From contig CAWEOA010000008.1 in assembly GCA_963810615.1 (NCBI GenBank), forward strand, positions 1,054,001 to 1,118,000: a stretch of 64,000 nucleotides of DNA. The letters run 5' to 3'. Both the position numbers and the translations under genes were made by a program. Below the pieces are notes generated by a model that saw only the letters and a list, made by a program, of their open reading frames with translations, ran no database searches and was not told the DNA's origin. Numbering within the stretch: the first letter of the stretch is position 1; the number at the start of each line of letters is the position of its first letter. This DNA comes from JARRQJ01 sp963810615 (lineage in GTDB: Bacteria > Pseudomonadota > Gammaproteobacteria > DRLM01). This document shows, in pieces, positions 43,385-52,307 of this stretch.

Positions 43385-43510
43385 TTAGCGGGTACGCAGG
43401 CAGCGATAGTCGTAACGGAGGTAAGGACTCACGACACCCGGCGGCAGTTGATTATCAGGCAACTGCTGCCTAAATGGCCGAGAAGACGAACCAAAAGTGG
43501 AGGCTAGGCC
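43385..43510 (+). ncRNA. Structured 5' leader of the lytic transglycosylase gene (unknown class)
   Basis: The leader contains an 11-base stem with one G-U pair: GGCGGCAGTTG (43440-43450) and CAACTGCTGCC (43460-43470), with loop ATTATCAGG. Upstream, GTCGT and ACGAC can pair around the GGAGGTAAGGACTC segment. A purine-rich segment then leads to the GGAGG ribosome site just before GTG 43511. It has the size of a small riboswitch or a thermosensor but matches none I know. I looked for the GEMM (c-di-GMP) and ydaO cores and did not find them. Confidence 0.35.
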
Positions 43511-44329
43511 GTGAAGCCCATTAAAGTAAACACCCATCATTATTCGAAGACGGGGTATCTGTCTCGGTTGTTGATGTTCTCCACCCCTATTGCCCTGGCC
43601 TGTATCCTGTCGCAAATGTCTGCTTCCTATTCTATCGAGGTTCTGGGGGACGAGGTTAATCTGAATTGTGCCGTCGATGACGATGGTAGCGCCGATGTTC
43701 AAGCCACCGCGGCACAGGATTTCTTTGATACTTCATGGCTCCCCAGCCGCGGCGATTTCCGGATGGTGGCCAATAACCAGCCCAGTGAGACCATGTGGAA
43801 TCCCCTGGGGAAGGGCTGGCTTACCCCGGAACAGATCGACTTGCTGGGGCTGGCCTATAGCATCGGCTATCAAGACGGCGGGGAGGCCCATGCCCGCTTG
43901 GTGCAGGCGGTCATGCTGCAAGAGACCATCGCCGGTCTGTTGGGTCGTCTCGGGCATTTGTCTGCGCCGCTCGGCAAGCGCTCCTATGGGGTGATGCAGG
44001 TGAAGGTGGTGGCGGCCCGCGATGTGTTGCGTCTCCATCCGGAGTTGGGGAAGTTTCACACCGATGATCAGTTGATCACCCGCTTGATCACCGACGATGA
44101 ATTCAATATCCGTGTTGGTTCCGCCTACCTCAAATTTCTGCGCCGGCACAAGCATAGCGACCAAAAGGCCCTGGTGGCCTACAACATCGGTATGAATGCC
44201 GCACGCCGGGTGATGGATGCCGCCGACTTTAAGTATGTGCGGAAAGTCGAGCGCTATATGGCCGTAGTGGTACCGCGTTATAACAACAAATTTCCCGCTG
44301 CCGACGCGCTGCATATCGCCAGCATGTAG
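43511..44329 (+). CDS. Lytic transglycosylase (SLT family)
   Basis: 272 residues from GTG 43511, which follows GGAGG. An N-terminal hydrophobic segment (LLMFSTPIALACILSQMSA) exports or anchors it. The catalytic domain has the probable acid Glu138 in VMLQETIAGLLGRLG, then KRSYGVMQVKVVAARDVLR, NIRVGSAYLKFLRRH and KALVAYNIGMNAARRV, which correspond to the ES, GLMQ, and AYN motifs of family 1 transglycosylases, although the usual Ser after Glu is Thr here. About 120 residues before the domain have no family. Acts on peptidoglycan in the periplasm. Preceded by a folded leader that may regulate it. Confidence 0.85.
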   Translation: MKPIKVNTHHYSKTGYLSRLLMFSTPIALACILSQMSASYSIEVLGDEVNLNCAVDDDGSADVQATAAQDFFDTSWLPSRGDFRMVANNQPSETMWNPLGKGWLTPEQIDLLGLAYSIGYQDGGEAHARLVQAVMLQETIAGLLGRLGHLSAPLGKRSYGVMQVKVVAARDVLRLHPELGKFHTDDQLITRLITDDEFNIRVGSAYLKFLRRHKHSDQKALVAYNIGMNAARRVMDAADFKYVRKVERYMAVVVPRYNNKFPAADALHIASM

Positions 44330-44356
44330 TCTCGGCGGCTGTTGCTCGCCGGGGAA

Positions 44357-44932
44357 TCACGCGTAATTTGGCTCGTTTCCCGCTTTCCATTTGATATTGC
44401 AGCCTACGCTGGGTTGCTGATCGCCACCGATGGTCTTGCCCGCCAACACGGCATCGAGCGCCGCGCGGAGATCCTTTCCCGTCAGGGGAAGATTGTTGCC
44501 GGGACGGCTGTCGTCGAATTGTCCCCGATATACCAGCTTGCGATTCTTGTCGAAGAGAAAGAAATCCGGTGTGCAGGCGGCGTGATAGGCCTTGGCGGTC
44601 TCTTGTGTCGCATCATAGAGATAGGGAAAGGTGTAGCCCGCGCTGGCGACTTCATCGACCATCTTTTCCGGACTGTCATCGATGTATCTTTCGGCATCAT
44701 TAGAGTTAATCCCTACCGTCGCCACTCCCTTGGGTTGATACTCCCGTGCTAATTCCGCAAGGGCGGGGCGGATATGTTTTACGTAGGGACAGTGGTTGCA
44801 CATAAACACCACCAGCAGGGCCGATGCATCTTTGAAGTCATCCAGCGATATCAATCGGCCAGTGGTGTCTGTAAGTCGGAAATTCGGGGCGGGCGTACCC
44901 AGTTTCAACATGATGGATGGTGTCAAGGCCAT
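44357..44932 (-). CDS. Thioredoxin-like redoxin (AhpC/TSA-type fold)
   Basis: 191 residues from ATG 44932 after AAGGAG. The fold begins LKLGTPAPNFRLTDTTGRLISLDDFKD and has the active site MCNHCPYVKH with Cys45 and Cys48. Downstream are ATVGINSNDAERYIDDSPEKMVDEV, the cis-proline region CTPDFFLFDKNRKLVYRGQFDDSRPGN and a C-terminal extension ending SVGCNIKWK. This belongs to a cytoplasmic redoxin group widespread in Proteobacteria, probably reducing disulfides or peroxides; the partner is unknown. No signal peptide. Convergent with the transglycosylase gene 27 bases away. Confidence 0.88.
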   Translation of the reverse strand: MALTPSIMLKLGTPAPNFRLTDTTGRLISLDDFKDASALLVVFMCNHCPYVKHIRPALAELAREYQPKGVATVGINSNDAERYIDDSPEKMVDEVASAGYTFPYLYDATQETAKAYHAACTPDFFLFDKNRKLVYRGQFDDSRPGNNLPLTGKDLRAALDAVLAGKTIGGDQQPSVGCNIKWKAGNEPNYA

Positions 44933-45108
44933 GACTGCATTCTCCTTGAAGAGTCGGAATCTTTGCAAAGCGGGAAATCGACAGTGTATGCCCAAGCCCG
45001 GCGGGCTACAAGCGCGTGCCCTGTGGGATGGCCGGAGACATTTCAGCGCTTCTCAAGGGCAAAAAGCCAATGTATAAAGATATTTTATAACCAGCGAGGA
45101 GAAGATGC

Positions 45109-45354
45109 TTGACCGGCCAGGACGCTAAATCGAGTAGGGTCAGATTTGCGCTGAACATCCCTCAGGATGTGCTTCTATCCTATTACGAAGGCACGGCGCG
45201 GGCCGTGGTGGTCAAGTCCCTGGATGGCCGCAGCATACAATTTCCCGCTAATGTCTTGCGCCAATTCGTGACGGGTGACGGCGTGCAGGGGGTTTTTGAG
45301 ATGGAATTCGATGCAAACAATAAGTTCGTGGGCTTGCACCGAGTCAGAGATTAG
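45109..45354 (+). CDS. DUF2835 family protein
   Basis: 81 residues of unknown function. The sequence VRFALNIPQDVLLSYYEGTARAVVVKSLDGRSIQFPANVLRQFVTGDGVQGVFEMEFDANNKFVGLHRV follows the DUF2835 pattern throughout. The best start is TTG 45109, after a GAGGAGA site; the only upstream ATG (45105) is in another frame and closes after seven codons. The family is small, probably cytoplasmic and common in Gammaproteobacteria. A decayed DUF72 gene follows. Confidence 0.85.
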   Translation: MTGQDAKSSRVRFALNIPQDVLLSYYEGTARAVVVKSLDGRSIQFPANVLRQFVTGDGVQGVFEMEFDANNKFVGLHRVRD

Positions 45355-45394
45355 CCGCGCAGCTGCCGGGTTGAATCGCATGTCAGATCAGTGA

Positions 45395-45650
45395 ATTCAT
45401 GTCGGCACGTCGGGGTGGTCATATGCACGTCTGCAGGGGCTATTTTATCCTGAGGGGTTGACCTCGAATCAGCGGCTTACTTATTACCAGCAATATTCTC
45501 GAACGGTCGAAATCAGCGGAGTCGACAGCGTACTGGCGCCGGGCGGGACACGAAGTCTATTGCTACTTCGACAATGATGAAGACGCCTATGCCGTGCAGG
45601 ATGCAACGCGCTTGCACGGCATTCTACAGGCGAACGATCCGCTAAGGTGA
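45395..45650 (+). pseudogene. Decayed DUF72 (YecE-like) gene
   Basis: Two parts of the family are recognisable in different frames. The N-terminal part (from 45398, frame of CAT GTC GGC) reads HVGTSGWSYARLQGLFYPEG and continues SNQRLTYYQQYSRTVEIS; it lacks a start codon and has an in-frame TGA just upstream at 45392-45394. The C-terminal part (from about 45526, another frame) reads AYWRRAGHEVYCYFDNDEDAYAVQDATRLHGIL and ends at TGA 45650. The middle of a normal protein of about 240 residues is missing. So a deletion with a frame change removed the core. Its end overlaps the 3' end of the beta-propeller gene. Confidence 0.85.
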
Positions 45651-46784
45651 GCCCACGGCGCCGATGGTGAGGGCGTAGGGTCCGGGCTCCGCTTTAAATG
45701 GAGAACCTGGAATTTTGCTTAAAGCACCGCTATCCGGGTTCATTTGGTAGGCGGAGATGGTGCCGGCGCCGTTGTCGGCTATGTAGACATAATTATCTTT
45801 CGGATCGACGACTACCGCGTACGGAAACCACCCGGTCGCATAGGGTGATCCCGGGATTTCCGTGAGCGCTCCGGTTTTTATATCCCGCTTGAAGGCGGAC
45901 ACGTTATGGCTGCCCCAGTTTGCGACATAGACAAAACGGTTGGTGGGGTCTACCGTCACCGAATAGGGTTGGGATCCCGCCACAAACGGCGAGCCGGCGA
46001 TTTCGCTCAAGTCGCCGCTGGCGGCATCGATCCGGAAGACCGAAACAGTGGCTGTTCCATAATTCGCTACATATAGAAAACGATTGCCCTTGGAGACCGA
46101 CATGTAGATGGGGTGCAGATCGGTTTTGGCGGTCTTGGTCACCGGGAGCAGGGCGCCGGACTGCTGGTCGATGCGATAGGCATTGACGGAATCGCCGTTG
46201 AAATTCGACACGAAAGCAAATTTTCCGTTGGGCGATACGGTCACCGAAATGGGGTGTGCTCCGGTCCGTACCGGTTGGCCAGATTTTGTCAGGGCACCCG
46301 ACGTGGCGTCGACTTTGTACGAAGTGACGATATTGCCATCTTCGTTTGTGATGTAGGCAAAACGGTCATCGGGTGTGATGGTGATCGCGTCGGGATAAAT
46401 GCCGACCTTAAACGGCGATCCGGATACGGGGCGGAGACTGCCGTTTTCAGGGTCAATCGCGTATGCGGATATATTCGCCGAACCTTGATTGGCGGCATAG
46501 ACGAACCTATGGTTCGAAGACATGGTGATCGCTACGGGGTAATGGCCGGAAATAAACGGGGATCCGGGGAGCTTGACCAGCTTGCCGTCTTTTAGGTCAA
46601 TACGATAACCCGAGACATTTTCGGCCGCTTGATTGGCGGCGTAGATAAACTCGGCATGGCTGCCGGATTTTGATAATGAAGAAACAGTGGTGGTGCTGGC
46701 CGGTGTTACTGTCGCGCTCAGCACGAATGGGGCCACGACGACGCCCATCCATAGAGGGCGAGCAGGCATTTTTCTAGTAGTCAT
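45642..46784 (-). CDS. Secreted seven-bladed beta-propeller protein (lactonase/YVTN type)
   Basis: 380 residues with a signal peptide (WMGVVVAPFVLSATVTPAS) after an AAGAGGAT site and ATG 46784. It carries about seven to eight repeats with the YVTN-like pattern, such as HAEFIYAANQAAENVSGYRID, NRFLYVANYGTATVSVFRID and NRFVYVANWGSHNVSAFKRD, each ending in a SPF-type turn (GSPF, GSPY). This is the lactonase / 6-phosphogluconolactonase-like propeller (Pfam PF10282). Catalytic residues of true lactonases cannot be confirmed by eye. A periplasmic or surface binding role is equally likely. Its last bases overlap the DUF72 remnant. Confidence 0.88.
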   Translation of the reverse strand: MTTRKMPARPLWMGVVVAPFVLSATVTPASTTTVSSLSKSGSHAEFIYAANQAAENVSGYRIDLKDGKLVKLPGSPFISGHYPVAITMSSNHRFVYAANQGSANISAYAIDPENGSLRPVSGSPFKVGIYPDAITITPDDRFAYITNEDGNIVTSYKVDATSGALTKSGQPVRTGAHPISVTVSPNGKFAFVSNFNGDSVNAYRIDQQSGALLPVTKTAKTDLHPIYMSVSKGNRFLYVANYGTATVSVFRIDAASGDLSEIAGSPFVAGSQPYSVTVDPTNRFVYVANWGSHNVSAFKRDIKTGALTEIPGSPYATGWFPYAVVVDPKDNYVYIADNGAGTISAYQMNPDSGALSKIPGSPFKAEPGPYALTIGAVGSP

Positions 46785-47362
46785 TCGAGATTATCCTCTT
46801 GAGTTAATGGCGATGTTGTTTTGTTATTCGGCTATTTTATATTGTATATAAGTTAATGCAGCAGATTTCGTGGCAACTATAATCGCAAGTTGCCATGCAG
46901 CTCAAGCAGTGGAGTCGAAGTGCGAGGTATATTCAGGGAGATCACTTAATTTAACGAGGGCCTTGTGAAGTACAGCGCAAAGATCGAATTCTACAGAGAT
47001 AGCCGATTAGCATGCGAAAGCGTGCTTAGAGGATCTCGATTTTCGCATAATTTCAGTTCCGCCATAGGCAGCAGGGCGGCACTGAAGAAATCCTGGCAGC
47101 GCATAACTATCTTACCCGCTGCGGAATCACCTAACCTATCCCAGAGAGGGGGGAGTAAAGGTATATGCCGTCTATCTCCTCAGAGCAGACCCCATTTCAC
47201 TCATGTTTATCGCATGCAAGTTGCTAAAGCGCCGCCTGTAAATAACGTTTGAGAGCATTAGTAGGAAATTAAATGCGGTAATATGCCAATATTAGATTAA
47301 GGATCGGTGAGATAAAGCTGTTATGCGTGACTAATCTTTAATATGATCCTGATAATCAATGC
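46785..47362. other. Divergent intergenic region before the PAS-GGDEF-EAL gene
   Basis: About 580 bases. AT-rich promoter-like DNA lies upstream of the propeller gene (46800-46870). A small hairpin with GAAA tetraloop is visible at 47009-47026 (AGCATGC/GCGTGCT). A 95-residue frame from GTG 46965 has no family resemblance, so I do not call it. Confidence 0.4.
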
Positions 47363-50300
47363 GTGCGAGTGCGGGAGGGGATCCTGAGCACTATCAAGGA
47401 AGAGCGTCGGTTAAATTCAGTCGGTGTGCTGATCATGATCATTCTGACGGTTAGCGCCGGAATGATGGTTTATTTCGTGATGCAGCGCCAGTCGGAGGAC
47501 TTCCTGAAAAAAGGTCTGGAGGCGGCTCTGCAGGTTCGAATTGAACATCTTGTCCTTACTATAAAAAGCGGAATCGATAAGTCCGCTGCAATTGCGACCC
47601 GGCCGTTCCTTGTTGATGAGATGAAGCTCATCGATAAGGATAAGTCCAGCCAAAAGGCGCGTAGAGAATTTATTCGTGCCGCAAAGGCCGGACTGCCGAA
47701 CGGCTTTTCCGCCATTGCCTTCTACGATCACGATGGTGATGAGATAGCCAGGGTTGGCGAGTTCAGTTCGAACCCCGAACTCAATATCACTCTAAACGGC
47801 CAAGCCGTTGCTTCCAAAAAGACTAAAACGCGCTCACGCATCTTGAGGGATGGGAGCATGATTCTACGTGTCGATGCCGACATCATGGATGGCGGCGTAT
47901 TTATCGGAACAGTGAGCACGGAAGAGAGATTGGGTGGTATCGATGACATGTTTAGCCAGGTCCATGATTTAGGCAAGTCAGCTGAGCTGGCCTTGTGTGC
48001 ACCGCTGGAGCAAGACATGCAATGCTTTCCGACTACGCTCAACTCGAAGGTTTTCCCGCGGCTTCCTCGCACGCAAGCGGGAAAGCCGTTGCCGATGGCT
48101 TATGCTTTGACGGGGCAGGTGGGTGTAATCACGGCACGCGATTATCGCAATATAGATGTTGTGGCAGCTTATGGACCGGTTGCCGATCTGGGTTTGGGTT
48201 TGGTAATGAAAGTCGATACCAAAGAGTTATACCAGCCAATTCATAGAGGTATCGAATTTATATTGTTCTTGCTGCTGGTGCTTTTAACGGGTGGAATATT
48301 TTTATTGCGTTGGCAAGTGTCGCCACTGGTTAACAGGCTGGTGCGATCCGAACGTGATGCGCGGGAAAACTATGATCATTTGCTGGCCAGTGATGCGCAT
48401 ATTCGCGTACTGACAGATGTATCACCGGTTGGGATATTCCGTGCGGATGATCAAGGCAACTGCATTTATGTCAATGAACGTTACTGTGAAATAACCGGCC
48501 TATCTATGCAGCAGGCCCTTGGTCAAGGATGGGCCCGTGCCCTGCATCCCGACGATAGCCAGCGTGTAATCGACGCTTGGAGCCAATCGGTGCGGGATAA
48601 GCTTCCGTTTAATATCGAGTGTCGATACCGTCAACCGGGGGGAGGGGTGGTATGGATACTTGCACAAACGACACGCGAGCTGAATGAGTCCGGCAAGATC
48701 AAAGGTTATATTGGAAGCATAACCGATATCACTGAGCGAAGGCGCGCCGAAGCAGAGCTCAAGACAAGCGAGGAGAAATACCGTTCGATTGTTACGGTCA
48801 TGGCTGAAGGGATAGTGATTCAGCAACCCGATCAGGCTATTGTGGCGTGCAATCCCGGTGCGGAAAAAATACTCGGACTCAATGAGGATCAAATCATGGG
48901 GCGTACCTCGATTGATCCGCGCTGGCGTACTATTCATCCGGATGGTGCGCCGTTTCCTGGCGATACACATCCGGCGGTAATCACCTTGAAGACAGGTCAG
49001 CCGCAGATCGGTGTCATCATGGGAGTGTATCGTCCCGATGAGTCGTTGGTGTGGATATCGATAAACAGCCAACCCCTCATTCATCCCGGAGAGCAAAGAC
49101 CCTATGCAGCGGTTACATCGTTTACCGATATTAGCGATCAACTTCGCGCGGAATCGGCACTGAAAAATAGCGAGGAGCGCTATCGTACTATTGTCGAATT
49201 AGCGCAAGAAGGTATCTGGCAGGTCGACGCCATTGGCCGTACCACCTTCGCGAATCGCAAAATGGAGGAGATACTCGGTTATACGGTAGCGGAGATGCAA
49301 GGTCAGTCTCTGTTCATGTTCATGGATGAGGAAAGCAGGAAGATTGCCGAGAAAAATATCGAGCGCCGCCGTCAAGGGGTGACGGAACAGCATGAATTCA
49401 AGTTTATCCGCAAGGATGGCGCCGAAGTATGGACCTTGTTGAATACCTGTCCGTTATTTGACGATCAGGGTCATTATACAGGTGCCTTTGCCATGGTGGC
49501 GGATATTAGTGAGCACAAGCGCTGGGAATCGGCGCTCATTCAGAGTGAAAAAAACTTCCGTTCTCTGATTGAGGATGCCAATGTCGGGGTCCTGGTCCAT
49601 TATCAGGGTAAGCACGAATTCGCAAATTCCAAATTGCTCAATATGCTCGGCTATACTCTCGAGGAATTTCGAACCACTGCCATGAAGGATATCGTTCATG
49701 ACTCTGAATTAGAAAAGGTGGCGACGCATTATCGAGCCCGCATGGAGGGTCGAGACGTACCTAACATCTATGACACCATACTTAAAACCAAAAGCGGTGA
49801 TTCCATCGCGGTGGAATTAACCTCGACTAAAACAATTTGGGAAGGTAGGTCGGCCGGATTGGTATTGCTGCAAGATATAACCGATCGCTGGCAGGCAGTG
49901 GAGCAAATGCGCAAATTATCCAGCGCCGTTGAGCAGACCGCCGATTCTGTCATCATTACCGATCTGGAAGGCATAATTGAATACGTGAACCAGGGCTTCG
50001 AGCATGTCACCGGGTATCGGCGTGATGAAGCCGTGGGACAAACGCCTCGCCTTATCAAATCCGATCGGCAAAAGCCGGAATTCTATACGGCCTTGTGGAT
50101 GAAGATTCGGGATGGCCAGGTATATAACGATGTCTTCATAAATCGCCGCAAAGATGGTTCGCTCTACTATGAAGAGAAAACCATCACGCCCCTTAAGGAC
50201 GCCGAAGGCCGGATTACCCATTTTGTCTCGACAGGTAAGGATGTCACTGAGCGCATACAGATACAGGAGCGCCTCCAGTATATGGCGCAACATGACGCTC

Positions 50301-51556
50301 TTACCGATCTACCTAACCGTGTTTTGCTATTCGATCGCCTCAATCGGGCACTGGTGCGCGCCCGCCGTCACCGGCGCCTGTTGGCGGTTTTGTTTATCGA
50401 TTTGGACCGTTTCAAGAACATCAATGACAGCCTTGGCCATGAGGCGGGTGATCAGTTGTTGCAGCAGCTTTCTGATCGATTGCGTGGCTGTGTGCGGGGT
50501 GATGACACGGTCGCACGCTTTGGCGGCGATGAATTTGTGATCTTGCTCGACGACGTGGCGCGAGATGGCGATGTTCATGAAGTTGCGCAGAAGGTTCTTG
50601 ACGAATTGCTGTCGCCATTTATGGTCGAAAGTCAGCAGTTGTTTATCACCGCCAGTATCGGCGTGAGCCTCTATCCGAATGACGGTGATGACTCCAGTGC
50701 CCTACTTAGATACGCCGATGTTGCTATGTATCGCGCCAAGGAGATCGGCAAGAATACATACCAGTTTTATTCCGCCGAGATGAGTGCGCGTGCCTTCGAA
50801 CGCTTGACCCTGGAGTCGAGTTTGAGGTGCGCACTTGAACGCAATGAGTTTCAGCTTTACTACCAACCGCAGGTCAATAGTATGAGCGGGGCGCTGGTGG
50901 GTGTCGAGGCATTGCTGCGTTGGAAGCATCCGGAATTAGGGATGGTTATGCCAGCGGAATTCATGCCGATGCTCGAGGAGACCGGGTTGATTGTCGCTGT
51001 CGGGGAGTGGGTATTGAAGACCGCATGCACACAATTGCGCGCCTGGCATGATGCCGGTTGGCCGTCGCTGCGTATCGCGGTAAATTTGTCCGCTCGTCAA
51101 TTCGGAGCGAAGTCGCTAATTGCCACGGTAGAGGAGGCTCTTGCACTGATGGGTGGTGATCCGGCACAGCTCGAGCTTGAAATCACTGAAAGTGTTTTTA
51201 TGCAACATGCAATGGTGACCGCCGATACCTTATCCGAGTTGTTCGCGATGGGTTGTCGGTTGGCGATCGATGATTTCGGTACCGGCTATTCTTCATTGGC
51301 GTACTTGAAACGGTTTCCGATCAATGTGCTAAAGATCGATCATTCCTTCGTTCGTGATATTTCCGATGATAAGGATGATAGGGAAATAGTGAGTACTATT
51401 ATTGCCATGGCTCACAATCTGATGATTGAGGTGGTGGCCGAGGGCGTGGAAACCGAGACGCAAACTGCCTTTTTAAGGGCCTGCGGCTGTGATTTTATGC
51501 AAGGTTATTTATTCGGTAGACCGTTGCCTGCTGAAGAGATTGTGAGTCTTTTTTGA
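47363..51556 (+). CDS. Membrane PAS-GGDEF-EAL sensor protein for cyclic di-GMP
   Basis: 1397 residues. A first helix (about 22-42) and a second (about 293-312) enclose a periplasmic sensor region of about 250 residues, probably a dCache/CHASE-like fold. Five PAS-like domains follow, starting near residues 350, 472, 606, 731 and 851, then a GGDEF domain with intact GGDEF (1054-1058) and an EAL domain with EALLRW (from Glu1182) and DDFGTGYSSLAYLKRF near 1300. Both diguanylate cyclase and phosphodiesterase motifs look intact, so either or both could be active. The GTG at 47363 is uncertain; a GGAGGGG stretch follows inside the frame, which may hint at a later start. Confidence 0.93.
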   Translation: MRVREGILSTIKEERRLNSVGVLIMIILTVSAGMMVYFVMQRQSEDFLKKGLEAALQVRIEHLVLTIKSGIDKSAAIATRPFLVDEMKLIDKDKSSQKARREFIRAAKAGLPNGFSAIAFYDHDGDEIARVGEFSSNPELNITLNGQAVASKKTKTRSRILRDGSMILRVDADIMDGGVFIGTVSTEERLGGIDDMFSQVHDLGKSAELALCAPLEQDMQCFPTTLNSKVFPRLPRTQAGKPLPMAYALTGQVGVITARDYRNIDVVAAYGPVADLGLGLVMKVDTKELYQPIHRGIEFILFLLLVLLTGGIFLLRWQVSPLVNRLVRSERDARENYDHLLASDAHIRVLTDVSPVGIFRADDQGNCIYVNERYCEITGLSMQQALGQGWARALHPDDSQRVIDAWSQSVRDKLPFNIECRYRQPGGGVVWILAQTTRELNESGKIKGYIGSITDITERRRAEAELKTSEEKYRSIVTVMAEGIVIQQPDQAIVACNPGAEKILGLNEDQIMGRTSIDPRWRTIHPDGAPFPGDTHPAVITLKTGQPQIGVIMGVYRPDESLVWISINSQPLIHPGEQRPYAAVTSFTDISDQLRAESALKNSEERYRTIVELAQEGIWQVDAIGRTTFANRKMEEILGYTVAEMQGQSLFMFMDEESRKIAEKNIERRRQGVTEQHEFKFIRKDGAEVWTLLNTCPLFDDQGHYTGAFAMVADISEHKRWESALIQSEKNFRSLIEDANVGVLVHYQGKHEFANSKLLNMLGYTLEEFRTTAMKDIVHDSELEKVATHYRARMEGRDVPNIYDTILKTKSGDSIAVELTSTKTIWEGRSAGLVLLQDITDRWQAVEQMRKLSSAVEQTADSVIITDLEGIIEYVNQGFEHVTGYRRDEAVGQTPRLIKSDRQKPEFYTALWMKIRDGQVYNDVFINRRKDGSLYYEEKTITPLKDAEGRITHFVSTGKDVTERIQIQERLQYMAQHDALTDLPNRVLLFDRLNRALVRARRHRRLLAVLFIDLDRFKNINDSLGHEAGDQLLQQLSDRLRGCVRGDDTVARFGGDEFVILLDDVARDGDVHEVAQKVLDELLSPFMVESQQLFITASIGVSLYPNDGDDSSALLRYADVAMYRAKEIGKNTYQFYSAEMSARAFERLTLESSLRCALERNEFQLYYQPQVNSMSGALVGVEALLRWKHPELGMVMPAEFMPMLEETGLIVAVGEWVLKTACTQLRAWHDAGWPSLRIAVNLSARQFGAKSLIATVEEALALMGGDPAQLELEITESVFMQHAMVTADTLSELFAMGCRLAIDDFGTGYSSLAYLKRFPINVLKIDHSFVRDISDDKDDREIVSTIIAMAHNLMIEVVAEGVETETQTAFLRACGCDFMQGYLFGRPLPAEEIVSLF

Positions 51557-51612
51557 GGCCGGTCTTTTTTTCGGAATGACGCCGCGTGGACCTCGGCTGA
51601 TAGTCGGAATTA

Positions 51613-52263
51613 TCAGAGCATTTCTCTAAATAAATATTCCTGTATGCCATTGCGCAGTAATACCGACTTGACGACGTTAAATTGAGAAAAATATTTTTTT
51701 AAGTCCGTCTGGTTGAAGCGTGGCGCGGGGCGCGTTGCTTTCGTAGGCGGCTGATATGCTAGTCTGTCATCTGAGATGATTTTATACGGGATGGGTTGCG
51801 CCGACATATCCTTTTGCGAATAAACCAGCAGATAGATATATGCGCCGGGTTTCAACAGCGGCGCAAGCAGACCGATAAAGGCTTTGCACAGCTCGGGATT
51901 CAGATAATTGAAGATATCCCAAGCGATCACGACATCGATTGATCCGGGGCTTACTCCGGGAGTCCATTGTTCAAACCAATTTGCCAATGCCGCCTTGTCT
52001 TCGGCGCTATCCCCTCTGAAGGACGAAACCAATTCATGGGTGTCTTCGATAAACAGCCTGCAGCGAAATCGCGATAACACTTCCAGATTGGCGGCTCGAG
52101 CGGGACCTAGGTCAAGTATGACCCATTTGTGTTCATTGCTCATGATACCCATCAGCGATGCGAACACCGGGCAGTTGGTTTCCTGAATGCCCGACGGTGC
52201 TATTCTCGTCTCGAACTTTGCATGATTAACCAACATTGCATCAATACCCGCTGTAGCCCACAC
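51613..52263 (-). CDS. Methyltransferase-fold protein linked to bactofilin
   Basis: About 216 residues with a Rossmann-type class I methyltransferase layout: KWVILDLGPARAANLEVLSRFRCRLFIEDTHELVSSF as motif I and acidic loop, and PGSIDVVIAWDIFNYLNPELCKAFIGLLAPLLKPGAYIYLLVYSQ as motifs IV-V. The SAM glycine loop is reduced to LGPAR, so cofactor binding may be weak. Start is uncertain (GTG 52263 or ATG 52236; neither has a good ribosome site). It lies 44 bases after bactofilin on the same strand and is convergent with the GGDEF-EAL gene, so a joint role in envelope or cell shape is possible. Confidence 0.7.
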   Translation of the reverse strand: MWATAGIDAMLVNHAKFETRIAPSGIQETNCPVFASLMGIMSNEHKWVILDLGPARAANLEVLSRFRCRLFIEDTHELVSSFRGDSAEDKAALANWFEQWTPGVSPGSIDVVIAWDIFNYLNPELCKAFIGLLAPLLKPGAYIYLLVYSQKDMSAQPIPYKIISDDRLAYQPPTKATRPAPRFNQTDLKKYFSQFNVVKSVLLRNGIQEYLFREML

Positions 52264-52307
52264 TCGCGCCGAATAACCAAATCCGAATTACCGCTGCATC
52301 GGAGGAT

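Noticed and set aside
46965..47252. 95-residue frame from GTG before the GGDEF-EAL gene
   Set aside because: No ribosome site, no family, overlaps a small hairpin; likely leader or promoter DNA.
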